Positions 9,911 to 18,499 of a DNA stretch of 64,000 bases are shown in pieces (position 1 is the first letter of the stretch; the number at the start of each line of letters is the position of its first letter). Origin of the DNA: Rothia uropygialis. GTDB lineage: Bacteria > Actinomycetota > Actinomycetes > Actinomycetales > Micrococcaceae. A program made the position numbers and the translations under genes. The DNA lies in contig NZ_NOIS01000002.1 in NCBI RefSeq assembly GCF_004137765.1, positions 310,001 through 374,000 on the forward strand. The letters run 5' to 3'. Under the pieces are notes generated by a model. The model worked only from the letters and a program-made list of their open reading frames with translations. It was not told the origin of the DNA and did no database searches.

Positions 9911-10689
9911 GCATTGCAAGCATCGAGGATGCAGTAAAGGAATTGCTGGCAGCGGAATCCAACCGGCAATCCCGGGGCCGGATCACCGACGAATGGCCGG
10001 AGCTGGACATCGACACGGCATACGAGGTTCAGGATGCGTTGATTGCTCAGCGTGTGGAGAACGGCGAGCACGTTGTAGGCGTCAAACTGGGCCTGACCAG
10101 CCGGGCCAAACAGCAGCGCATGGGAATCGACTCGCCGCTGACCGCAACCCTTACAGATGCCTACATGCTCGCCGCCGATCAGCCAGTTCCGCTGGACAAA
10201 CTGATCCACCCCCGTGTCGAACCTGAGATCGTATTCGTCATGGGCGAGGATCTGTCGGGCCCCGGTATCACCTCCGCAACGGCACTCAATGCCGTGGAAA
10301 GCGTCTACGCGGGATTCGAAGTCATCGATAGCCGCTATCGCGACTTCAGCTTCGCCCTGCCTGACGTCGTTGCTGACAATGCGTCCTCCGCGTTGTTCAG
10401 CCTGGGACCGGTCCGCGTTTCCCCGACGGATCTGGACCTCGCACTCGAGGCTGTCTCATTGTCCGTTGACGGTCACGTGACGGCCACGGCCACCGGCGCA
10501 GCCGTACAAGGCCATCCGGCGGAGGCACTCGCCCTTGCGGCGAATTCCCTGGGCAAGCGTGGCCAAAAGATTCCTGCGGGAGCGATTGTGCTGACCGGCG
10601 GGCTCACGGACGCAGTTCCGGTCAGGGCCGGGTCAGCCATCACAGCCCAATTCACTCATCTCGGTTCGATTCACATCACCGGTGAATGA
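9907..10689 (+). CDS. 4-oxalocrotonate decarboxylase / hydratase-family enzyme
   Basis: A 260-residue member of the same family as the first gene of the operon. It is probably the decarboxylase (DmpH/XylI type) that turns 2-oxohex-3-enedioate into 2-oxopent-4-enoate. It has [14 protein letters not shown] (about residue 57), the acidic stretch [15 protein letters not shown], and VIDSRY plus VVADNASSA. It is coupled to the aldolase by an ATGA overlap. Family membership is firm; the exact reaction is inferred because the operon needs both activities and has two paralogues. Confidence 0.82.
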   Translation: MSIASIEDAVKELLAAESNRQSRGRITDEWPELDIDTAYEVQDALIAQRVENGEHVVGVKLGLTSRAKQQRMGIDSPLTATLTDAYMLAADQPVPLDKLIHPRVEPEIVFVMGEDLSGPGITSATALNAVESVYAGFEVIDSRYRDFSFALPDVVADNASSALFSLGPVRVSPTDLDLALEAVSLSVDGHVTATATGAAVQGHPAEALALAANSLGKRGQKIPAGAIVLTGGLTDAVPVRAGSAITAQFTHLGSIHITGE

Positions 10690-10723
10690 CACTGACAACG
10701 CGGTCGATCAAAGGAGATCCGCC

Positions 10724-11755
10724 TTGAACACCCCAGAATTTCCAGAACCCATATTTGACGTTGCCGAAATGGCCTCATTCGAGCTCTATTCGCCTTGTGT
10801 GGATGAGACGGTGTGGTTCTTCCGCGACCTGCTCGGAATGGTGGAAACCGGCCGCGACGGCCGGTCCGTCTACATGCGAGGCTACGAGGACCCCTACAAG
10901 CATTCGCTGAAAATCACGGAGCGTGACCAGCCCGGAATGGGCTTTGCCGGTTGGCGAGCTTCTTCTCAGCCCGCTCTCGAGCGGCGTGTGAGCGCGATCG
11001 AGGCGTCCGGACTCGGCCGAGGATGGGTTGAAGGAGAAGTGGGCATGGGACCAGCCTACGAATTCACCACACCTGACGGCGCCGGACAGAGAATCAACTT
11101 CGAAGTCGATTACTTTCAGGCAGCCGAAGACCAGAAGAGCGTCGTGCTCAATCGGCCCCAACGACGTCCGCTCAATGGTGTGCCCGTGCGGGGGTTGGAC
11201 CATCTGAACATCCTTTCGAAGGATGTCACAGCCAATAAGAACTTCTACTCGGAGGTTTTGGGCTTCAAACTCAGTGAACATATTGTGCTTGAGGACGGAG
11301 AGGCCGGTGCCTGGCTACGCGCGTGGACGCGCACCCACGACGTAGCGCTCGTCAAAGACGCGGTCGGAGGCGGTGGACGCCTGCATCACGTAGCATTCCT
11401 CTACGGCGTCCAGCAACACCTCGAAGACGCTTGCGACGTGATGACGGACGCAGGGATCGAGTTCGAAGCCGGGCCCGCCTGGCATGCCATCAGCCGCTCC
11501 AAATTCGTTTATGTATTCGAGCCGGGCGGCAACCGAATTGAACTCGTAGGCCAGTTAGGTCCTGAGATTACCGATCCGACCTACGAGCCGGTTTTATGGG
11601 GACTAGACTCCCTAGACCACGCGATCATCTGGTATGGAGCGGACCTCCCAGCCGAATTCGATACCTACGGGACTCCGGTCGCGGGACCGACCGCTTACCG
11701 TACACCCAATAGGTACATCGCCGATGAGGCCAAGGTACTGTTCGGCGCACGCTGA
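10724..11755 (+). CDS. Catechol 2,3-dioxygenase (extradiol ring-cleavage enzyme)
   Basis: An iron(II) vicinal-oxygen-chelate dioxygenase that opens catechol beside the hydroxyls to give 2-hydroxymuconate semialdehyde. The start is most likely TTG at 10724, preceded by AAGGAGATCC; an in-frame GTG at 10682 overlaps the upstream gene and lacks such a site. The 343-residue protein has two repeats. Metal ligands are visible as His in GLDHLNIL, His in RLHHVAFL and Glu in NRIELVGQ, and the acid/base residues as His in WHAISRS and Tyr in FVYVFEPG. The C-terminal PVLWGLDSLDHAI matches the XylE end but is followed by about 35 extra residues compared with the usual roughly 307. The true substrate (catechol or a substituted catechol) is not shown. 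Confidence 0.88.
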   Translation: MNTPEFPEPIFDVAEMASFELYSPCVDETVWFFRDLLGMVETGRDGRSVYMRGYEDPYKHSLKITERDQPGMGFAGWRASSQPALERRVSAIEASGLGRGWVEGEVGMGPAYEFTTPDGAGQRINFEVDYFQAAEDQKSVVLNRPQRRPLNGVPVRGLDHLNILSKDVTANKNFYSEVLGFKLSEHIVLEDGEAGAWLRAWTRTHDVALVKDAVGGGGRLHHVAFLYGVQQHLEDACDVMTDAGIEFEAGPAWHAISRSKFVYVFEPGGNRIELVGQLGPEITDPTYEPVLWGLDSLDHAIIWYGADLPAEFDTYGTPVAGPTAYRTPNRYIADEAKVLFGAR

Positions 11756-11792
11756 GCAACCGAGCCAGAATCAAACCCCGGAAAGGATTCAC

Positions 11793-11993
11793 ATGCCGCT
11801 AGCACAACTATCGATTGCCGAGGGGCGCTCGCCCGAACAAATCCGAGAGCTCATTCGTTCCGTCACGGAGGCAGTATCGACATCGCTCGACGCACCGGCT
11901 GAGAACGTGCGTGTCACCGTGAACGAATTTCCGTTGACGCACTGGGGTTCTGGTGTTCAGACTCTCGCCGAGAAACGCTCGAATACGCAATAG
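11793..11993 (+). CDS. 4-oxalocrotonate tautomerase
   Basis: A 66-residue tautomerase converting 2-hydroxymuconate to 2-oxohex-3-enedioate. After removal of Met the catalytic Pro1 is exposed (MPLAQLSIAEGRSPEQ). Arg11 (in EGRS) and Arg39 (in NVRVTVNE) are conserved at the expected places. It starts at the ATG at 11793 after GAAAGGATT. Size and residues match the 4-OT family well. Confidence 0.93.
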   Translation: MPLAQLSIAEGRSPEQIRELIRSVTEAVSTSLDAPAENVRVTVNEFPLTHWGSGVQTLAEKRSNTQ

Positions 11994-12193
11994 GTCTAAG
12001 CCACGGTGCATGGGGGCTCGCTTGGCATTCCATCAGACCTCCCGCTTGCGGCAGGTTCGCCCTATACCGATCCGTCCGCTTGCACCGTCAAAGGATCTGT
12101 ATTGCACGTGCAAGGGGATCAAGGACGCAGATCCCACCAACCTCGCAGTCAACGGTTGGAACCCAGAACGTCCTCTCTGAAAGGCCAACCACT

Positions 12194-13306
12194 ATGCAGA
12201 TTACTGCAGCCGTTGTTCGCGACCACAAACAGCCCCTCGTCGTCGAGGACGGCATCGAACTGGACGAGCTCAAGCCCAATGAGGCGCGGGTCCGTATAGT
12301 CGCAGCAGGTATCTGCCATACAGATGCCGTGGTCCGAGACGGTGTCTATCCGACACCCCTGCCTGCCGTCCTCGGTCATGAGGGCGCCGGTATCGTCGAA
12401 GCTGTCGGCGAAGCCGTGACGAATGTAAAGGTCGGAGACCACGTCGCTCTCGGCCCAGCCTATTGCGGTACATGCAATCAATGCCGCTCAGGGAATCCGG
12501 CCTACTGTGAGAACGTATTCGCCGAGGACTTCGGCGGAAGGCGGCGCGATGGTTCCACCGCTCTGTCGAAGAACGGTGAACAACTATCCTCACACTTCTT
12601 CGGCCAGTCATCCTTCGCGACTCATGCCAATGTCGTCCAAGAAAGCCTCATAGTCCTCGACAAGGACGTTCCTCTTGAACTCGTGGGGCCCCTGGGTTGC
12701 GGGTTCAACACCGGCGCCGGAGCCGTCCTGAACGAACTGCGTCCGGCGCCCGGCACCACGTTGGCCGTCTTCGGGACCGGCGCCGTCGGCAGTGCCGCCA
12801 TCATGGCCGCGAAGATATCCGGATGTACCACAATCGTCGCCCTGGACATTCACGATTCCCGGCTGGAGACGGCGATGGAGCTCGGTGCGACTCACACCAT
12901 CAACTCCCGAGAAATCGATGCCGTCGTCGATGGCCTGATGAAGATCACCGGCGGCGAAGGCATCAACTTTGCGATCGATACGACGGGCATACCCGTCCTC
13001 CTCACGCGGGCTGCTCAGGCATTGGCCAAACGTGGCACCTTGGCCACCGTGGCATCTACGACATCAGGCACAGAAGTCCCATTTGAAATCGGCGACTCCT
13101 TGGTCAAGGGATGGACTTTCAAGACAATCATCGAAGGCAGCTCCGTCCCCCAGGTGTTCATTCCTCGTCTGGTTCAGCTCTGGAAACGAGGCGACTTTCC
13201 TTTTGACAGACTGGTTAAATACTACGAATTCGACGACATCAACCAGGGGTTCGTGGACTCCGCCAACGGCACGGTCATCAAACCCATTGTCCGACTTCCG
13301 CAATAG
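12194..13306 (+). CDS. Zinc-dependent alcohol dehydrogenase (aryl-alcohol type)
   Basis: A 370-residue medium-chain dehydrogenase of the benzyl/geraniol alcohol dehydrogenase group. The catalytic zinc site is seen in GICHTD and GHEGAG and in GPLGCGFNTG; the structural zinc site has four Cys in YCGTCNQCRSGNPAYC. The NAD site is FGTGAVGSAA. The ATG at 12194 follows GAAAGGCC; an open frame extends upstream but is not supported. It is separated from the tautomerase by 200 bp with no gene visible. In this operon it may oxidise a hydroxymethyl side chain or an aryl alcohol that feeds the pathway; the substrate is not known. Confidence 0.85.
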   Translation: MQITAAVVRDHKQPLVVEDGIELDELKPNEARVRIVAAGICHTDAVVRDGVYPTPLPAVLGHEGAGIVEAVGEAVTNVKVGDHVALGPAYCGTCNQCRSGNPAYCENVFAEDFGGRRRDGSTALSKNGEQLSSHFFGQSSFATHANVVQESLIVLDKDVPLELVGPLGCGFNTGAGAVLNELRPAPGTTLAVFGTGAVGSAAIMAAKISGCTTIVALDIHDSRLETAMELGATHTINSREIDAVVDGLMKITGGEGINFAIDTTGIPVLLTRAAQALAKRGTLATVASTTSGTEVPFEIGDSLVKGWTFKTIIEGSSVPQVFIPRLVQLWKRGDFPFDRLVKYYEFDDINQGFVDSANGTVIKPIVRLPQ

Positions 13307-13450
13307 ACAACCTGCTCGCTCATCCCTGGAATCGCCTCAATAAACTCGAATCCGCAGAGACAAAACCGTACCGGGCCAGACAGAGGTCCCAACTACGACC
13401 CATGGTATTTCCCCAGGACCGCGACCAGACCAAACTTCGAAAGGACACCG

Positions 13451-14878
13451 ATGACAACCGCAGCCCGACAGTACATCGATGGAGAACTGACAGAATCCGA
13501 AATGTTCGAGCAGGCCTTCAACCCCGCCACAGGCAAGAGCCTCGGCGAATTTTCCGACGGTACCGCCGGGGACGCCCGAGCCGCGGTCGATGCTGCCCGA
13601 GGGGCTTTCGAGACGACCGACTGGGCAAGCAACAGGCAGGTACGAAGCCGCGTTCTCATGAACATGGCAGACCTGCTCGAAGCCCGTTCCGACGAATTCA
13701 TTCGAGCACTTTCCCGAGACAACGGAAAGACTCTGGAGCAAGCCCGATTCGAGCTCTCTGTGTCCGTGCCCAAACTGCGCTATTACGCGGCCGCCGCCCT
13801 CACCGAAACCGGACACGCATCGGAGACTGCGCCCGGTCTCATCCAGCGCAGCGTCGCCGAGCCCGTGGGTATCGCTGGAGTCATAGTGCCCTGGAACTCC
13901 CCCATAGTGCTCTCTATTCGGTCCTTCGCCCCGGCGCTGGCCGCTGGTTGCACCGTGGCCATGAAGCTCCCGCCTCAAACGGCTATGGTCAATGGGCTTC
14001 TGCACCAACTATTCGCGGACACAAGTGACTTGCCACGGGGGGTCATCAACTCCGTGACTGAATCCGGCAACCATTTGGCCGAACTGCTGACTACTTCGCC
14101 GCACGTGGCTGCGGTCAGCTACACGGGCAGCGCCAAAGTAGGGCGAACCATCATGGCCAACTCAGCGCCACACTTGAAAAAGCTGTCTTTGGAGCTGGGC
14201 GGAAAGACTCCCATGATGATTTTTTCCGACGCGGACCTTGATGCTGCCGTTCCCGTGCTCGTCCAGGGCATCACCACTTTCACAGGACAGTTCTGTATGG
14301 CCGGAAGCCGAATTCTGGTCCATGAGTCACGCGCCGAGGAACTCAGCAAACGACTGGTTGCCGCGCTGGATGCGGTCACGGTGGGAGCAGGTGACGAGAA
14401 CGGTGTCGACATGGGACCCATGATCGACGCTGCCAACGCCTCACGCGTAGACCGAACCGTACAGACGGCCATCGACAATGGTTCGGCGACGGCTCTCAGA
14501 CGGGGAGGGCAGCAAGGAGATACCGCTTTCTATTCTCCGAGCCTGCTTGCCGTGGCCGATGTCGGTGCGGGAATCGTTCAAGAAGAGGTTTTCGGTCCAG
14601 TTGCAACCTTCGAGACCTTCAGCTCCGACGACGAGGCTGTGTCGAAGGCCAATGCCACTGAGTACGGACTCGCGGCAAGCATTTGGACTCGGGACGTGGA
14701 CCGCCCATCGCGCGTGGGGCGGCGCATCAAAGCCGGCACTATATGGACCAACACATGGGCGGTGGTGACGGACTCCTTCGAAGAGGGAGGGTTCAAACAG
14801 TCCGGATTGGGGCGTCTCAATGGACTCGGAGCGCTCGCGGAGTTCCAGGAGATCAAAACCTACACCCAACAACTCTGA
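13451..14878 (+). CDS. Aldehyde dehydrogenase, probably 2-hydroxymuconic semialdehyde dehydrogenase
   Basis: A 475-residue NAD(P)-dependent aldehyde dehydrogenase. The general base is in LELGGKTPM, the catalytic Cys in TGQFCMAGSR, and the substrate-entry stretch is VPWNSPIVLS. As the only aldehyde dehydrogenase of the meta-cleavage operon it is the natural candidate to oxidise 2-hydroxymuconate semialdehyde for the 4-oxalocrotonate branch; no ring-fission hydrolase is present. It could instead oxidise an aryl aldehyde made by the preceding alcohol dehydrogenase. The ATG at 13451 follows CGAAAGGACACCG. Confidence 0.85.
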   Translation: MTTAARQYIDGELTESEMFEQAFNPATGKSLGEFSDGTAGDARAAVDAARGAFETTDWASNRQVRSRVLMNMADLLEARSDEFIRALSRDNGKTLEQARFELSVSVPKLRYYAAAALTETGHASETAPGLIQRSVAEPVGIAGVIVPWNSPIVLSIRSFAPALAAGCTVAMKLPPQTAMVNGLLHQLFADTSDLPRGVINSVTESGNHLAELLTTSPHVAAVSYTGSAKVGRTIMANSAPHLKKLSLELGGKTPMMIFSDADLDAAVPVLVQGITTFTGQFCMAGSRILVHESRAEELSKRLVAALDAVTVGAGDENGVDMGPMIDAANASRVDRTVQTAIDNGSATALRRGGQQGDTAFYSPSLLAVADVGAGIVQEEVFGPVATFETFSSDDEAVSKANATEYGLAASIWTRDVDRPSRVGRRIKAGTIWTNTWAVVTDSFEEGGFKQSGLGRLNGLGALAEFQEIKTYTQQL

Positions 14879-15030
14879 GCCAAGTCGCTCGGAGTCCACT
14901 CCCCTGAACCCCGTCAGGCGACATGACGTAACCGCTGTGTTCGGCAGGCAACCAGTTTAGGGCCGGTCCCCCGAAATGAGCGCCAACGATTGTAGATCAC
15001 CGGCCCCATCAGACCCGCCCCGTGTTCCTG

Positions 15031-15432
15031 TCAGTATCCGAACAGGGTCGGTACGGCGATGGGTCCGGCACCGAATGCCAGAACGACTGCCGCCAAACTC
15101 AACAAGAGCAAGTCGTACTCCGGGCCACCGGACGAGGCCCAGTATGTGCTGTGCCACTTGAAAACGTGCAGGCTCGTCGTGATGATCATCAGCAGGATCA
15201 CACCGGTTCCGGCCCACTGAGCCAGAACACCGGTCGTGAAGGAGAGCGCCGCAGCGAGTTCGGCGACGGTGACGAACCACGCTGCCGGAACGTTGAGACC
15301 ATCGTTTTTCGCGAAGCCAGGGACGTCCTTGGCCTTAACCCAGAACTCACGAAAAAACGCCACGGCAAGCACGGCACGTACCAGCAGAAGGACAACCGCT
15401 GCGATGAGCGGCGGAACAGTAATCATCCTCAT
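15031..15432 (-). CDS. DoxX-family membrane protein
   Basis: A 133-residue, four-helix membrane protein with hydrophobic segments at about residues 5-27, 50-72, 75-90 and 105-127. It resembles the DoxX/DoxX-like family by size and by phrases such as VAELAAALSFTTG. Members range from respiratory-chain subunits to proteins of unknown role, so no function is assigned. It stands alone, convergent with the meta-cleavage operon and 206 bp downstream of the next minus-strand operon. Confidence 0.65.
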   Translation of the reverse strand: MRMITVPPLIAAVVLLLVRAVLAVAFFREFWVKAKDVPGFAKNDGLNVPAAWFVTVAELAAALSFTTGVLAQWAGTGVILLMIITTSLHVFKWHSTYWASSGGPEYDLLLLSLAAVVLAFGAGPIAVPTLFGY

Positions 15433-15638
15433 TCACCCCTTCTGCCGCGAGGACCAATCGTGAACTAATACCGGCCCTCACTCCCCTAGCCGCATCGAAG
15501 ATGCTGTGCGTCAAGGTCACTAGGGAAGGACAACTCTAGCAAGCTACGACGAGTCCCGGAAGGTATTCCCTATGAAGTCCTGTCGGTGACGAGCGGGCAT
15601 CCGCATCACCTATTAAGAGGAGGTCGAGGATCGATCCC

Positions 15639-17684
15639 TTAAATCGCGGTGAGACGGCGAGCCGCTGCCAGGCCCTCGCTCGTTGCCCGCACGGCATCCA
15701 CGGCGCGCGCTTCCCGCGCCCCACCGACCACTTCAAAGGCAACGCCCGTGGCCCCGAGCTGTGTTGAGAGCGGGTCAGAGGACTCCTGGCCCGCGCAGAC
15801 GACCACGGTGGTCGCGGGGATCCGTTCGATCCTTCCTTCGCGGGAGATTTCGACGGCATCGTCCGTGATGCCCACGTAGTCGAGATCTTTGATCATCGAG
15901 ACCCCGGCGTCACGGAGCACCCCGACATTGACCCAACGGGTCGTCTTGCCTGTCCCCTGGCCGAAACGTCCGGAACGGCGCATGAGGGTCACCTGCTGGC
16001 CAGGCCTGGGAGCAGGCCGTGGGGTGCCGCGTCGCTCGGCGAGAGCGCTCGTGGGGGAAAGAACCGTCGGCTCGACGTCGAACCGTTGCGCGAAGCCGAC
16101 CCACCTCCAGGCGGGATACGCGGTCTCCACCAGGGAGGCGGCCACGTCCACGCCGATGCCGCCTCCGCCGATGATCGCCACAGGGCCCGGGGCAACCCCA
16201 TCGCGCAGGGCCTTCTCATAACCTATGACATGTGGTTGGTCGGCCCCGGGCAGATCGATACTGCGAGACCTGACGCCGGTTGCGAGCACGACACCGTCGA
16301 AACCGGTGAGCTCGCGCGCATCCGGGGCATGCTCGAGCTCAATACGAACGCCCTCCCGCCTGAGCCGCTCCTCGGCAGCCGCGACCATGACCCCGTAATC
16401 CTCCTTGCCGGGAACCCGGGCGGCGAGCTTGAACTGACCGCCCAATGCAGCGGAACTCTCGAAGACAGTCACACGATGACCACGGAGAACCAGGTCCTCG
16501 GCCGCGGCCAGTCCTGCCGGACCGCCCCCTACCACAGCCATGGAACGAGGCTCGGGCGAGAGCTCCAGCGGGAAGCCCGATTCCTGCCCCGCTCGCGGAT
16601 TGACCAGGCAGGATACGGCAGTGAAGGACATCGAACGGTCGATGCAGGCCTGATTGCACCCAATGCAGCGGTTGACCAAGCTGGCGTCTCCGGCCAAGGA
16701 ACGGGCCATCAGGTCCGCATCCGCGAGGAAAGGCCGGGCCATCGCCACGGCATCGACGCGACCACGGGCCAAAATCTCTTCGGCTTCGGTCAAATCCACG
16801 ATGCGGTTGGAAGCGATGAAAGGCAGATCCGGATGAACGGCATGAACGACGTCGGCGACGCGTTCCCCATACGCGACCCACGCACCGTGCGGGATCGAGG
16901 ACTGGACAGTCGGGACCCGGGACTCGTGCCACCCCACCCCCATGCTCAGCGCATCGGGGCCCTCTTCAGCCACCGCCAGGGCAAAAGCGTCGGTCTCCGC
17001 GGGAACCGTGGATCCCGGCATCAGGTCTTCAACGGAAAGACGGACGATCACCGGCGTGTCCGGGCCCACCGCCTCCCGCACGGCCCGCACGACTGCTAGC
17101 GGAAAACGCATCCGGGCCTGGGAATCTCCGCCCCAGGCATCTTCTCGGAGGTTGGTCAACGGGGACAGAAATTGGTTGAGCAGGTACCCCTCGGAAGCCA
17201 TGATTTCCACCGCGTCGAAGCCAGCATCTCGGGCCGCGGCGGCCGCGGCGGCAAAATCATCAATCGTAGAGCGAATCCCGGCCTCGTCGAGCTCTGCGGG
17301 AACAATACCGCCCGCCGCCCGCCACGGGACCGGTGAGGGCGCGACGGCCCAGTCACCGACGGCATAGCGCCCGGCGTGGAAGAGCTGGGCGGCAATCAGC
17401 CCGTTCTCGGCGTGAACGGCCCTGACCGCCTCCGCGAGGTTCTCGGTCACGGCCGGATCGGTGAGCACTACGTAGTCCTCGCCACCGGATCCGGCCTGGT
17501 TGACCGCGAGCCCGCCCGTGACCATCAGTCCCGCCCCGCCCCGGGCGCGCTCTGCATAGAACGCGCCCAGGGCGGTTGCATCATGTTCGCGGCCCGTGTG
17601 CATGGAGCCCATCACAATGCGATGCGGAAGCCTCAGGCTCCCGAGGCCAAGGGGTGTTGCGATACGGGGAAAGGGAGCGCTCAC
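15639..17684 (-). CDS. 2,4-dienoyl-CoA reductase-like flavoprotein (AnsM/PlmM-type)
   Basis: A 681-residue iron-sulfur flavoprotein of the FadH/old-yellow-enzyme family. The N-terminal TIM barrel (to about 350) binds FMN, with HAGRYAV and the GRVDAVAMARPFLAD end. Four cysteines for a 4Fe-4S cluster follow in CIGCNQACID and SCLVNP. The C-terminal half has two dinucleotide folds (VVGGGPAGLAAAED for FAD and IIGGGGIGVDVA for NAD(P)H). It is the last gene of the four-gene operon and its start overlaps the SDR stop (ATGA). In Streptomyces cyclohexanecarboxyl-CoA clusters an enzyme of this type (AnsM, PlmM) reduces a dienoyl intermediate; that role is inferred from the context. Confidence 0.85.
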   Translation of the reverse strand: MSAPFPRIATPLGLGSLRLPHRIVMGSMHTGREHDATALGAFYAERARGGAGLMVTGGLAVNQAGSGGEDYVVLTDPAVTENLAEAVRAVHAENGLIAAQLFHAGRYAVGDWAVAPSPVPWRAAGGIVPAELDEAGIRSTIDDFAAAAAAARDAGFDAVEIMASEGYLLNQFLSPLTNLREDAWGGDSQARMRFPLAVVRAVREAVGPDTPVIVRLSVEDLMPGSTVPAETDAFALAVAEEGPDALSMGVGWHESRVPTVQSSIPHGAWVAYGERVADVVHAVHPDLPFIASNRIVDLTEAEEILARGRVDAVAMARPFLADADLMARSLAGDASLVNRCIGCNQACIDRSMSFTAVSCLVNPRAGQESGFPLELSPEPRSMAVVGGGPAGLAAAEDLVLRGHRVTVFESSAALGGQFKLAARVPGKEDYGVMVAAAEERLRREGVRIELEHAPDARELTGFDGVVLATGVRSRSIDLPGADQPHVIGYEKALRDGVAPGPVAIIGGGGIGVDVAASLVETAYPAWRWVGFAQRFDVEPTVLSPTSALAERRGTPRPAPRPGQQVTLMRRSGRFGQGTGKTTRWVNVGVLRDAGVSMIKDLDYVGITDDAVEISREGRIERIPATTVVVCAGQESSDPLSTQLGATGVAFEVVGGAREARAVDAVRATSEGLAAARRLTAI

Positions 17685-18499
17685 TCCTGCCCGAACACCG
17701 CCTCGCGCAAGGGCTCCTTGGTGTCGGCCCAGTAAGGCGGGGCGATGACGGACAGGCCGCCGTCGACGTTGAGCACCTGGCCCGTGATGTACCCGGCCTG
17801 CTCCGAAAGCAGAAACAGCGCCGCCTGGGCCATGTCCTCAGCGGTGGCCGGACGCCCCAACGGCAGCTTCTCCACCACGGAATCCATATCCGCCATGCCT
17901 GGGACCTTGTTGTAGAAAAAGTCCAGGGAATCCGTGTCGATCAGACCGCCGTTGACGGCGTTGACGGTGATATTGCGCGGGCCGAACTCGACGGCCATGT
18001 AGCGCATGTACTGTTCGCCCATGGCCTTCGCCGCGCCGAGGGCCGCGTACGTCGGGAAGGCCGAATGCGAACCGTAGCTGGACATGTAGACGATCTTTCC
18101 GCCGTCACGCATGCGCTCGGCGGCGCGCTGCGCGCCGAGCACGAAACTGCGGACGTTCATCGCATAGCTTCGATCCAGGTGGTGAACTTTCAGATCTTTG
18201 ACCGGCTTGAATGCAGAGGCCGCGGCATTGGCCACGAAGGCGTCCACATGGTCATAAGCCGCATCAACCGCGGCGAAGAGCTCGTCGACGCCCTCAGGGG
18301 ACTCGACGTCCGCCTGGACCGTGATCCCGCCACCGCCCGCTTCGCGCACGGCCGCGAGGGACTCCTCGGCCAGTTCCGAATTGGCCTTGTAGTTGATGAC
18401 CAGATGAGCGCCCTGGGCCCCCAACCGCTGGGCCAGCAATCTGCCGATGCCTCGGCTGGCCCCGGTAATGACGATGACGCGAGGAGATTCGCTCACCAC
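17681..18499 (-). CDS. Enoyl-reductase-type SDR (ChcA-like 1-cyclohexenylcarbonyl-CoA reductase)
   Basis: A 272-residue short-chain dehydrogenase. The cofactor motif is TGASRGIGRLLAQ at the N-terminus. The catalytic site reads YMSSYGS then TYAALGAAKAMG: Tyr and Lys are separated by six residues (Y-x6-K), the spacing of enoyl reductases such as FabI and FabL, rather than the Y-x3-K of ordinary ketoreductases. This supports reduction of a C=C bond conjugated to a thioester. The gene overlaps the acyl-CoA dehydrogenase gene by 7 bp and the flavoprotein by ATGA. With its neighbours it matches ChcA of the shikimate-to-cyclohexanecarboxyl-CoA pathway. The product call is good by context but untested. 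Confidence 0.8.
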   Translation of the reverse strand: MVSESPRVIVITGASRGIGRLLAQRLGAQGAHLVINYKANSELAEESLAAVREAGGGGITVQADVESPEGVDELFAAVDAAYDHVDAFVANAAASAFKPVKDLKVHHLDRSYAMNVRSFVLGAQRAAERMRDGGKIVYMSSYGSHSAFPTYAALGAAKAMGEQYMRYMAVEFGPRNITVNAVNGGLIDTDSLDFFYNKVPGMADMDSVVEKLPLGRPATAEDMAQAALFLLSEQAGYITGQVLNVDGGLSVIAPPYWADTKEPLREAVFGQE

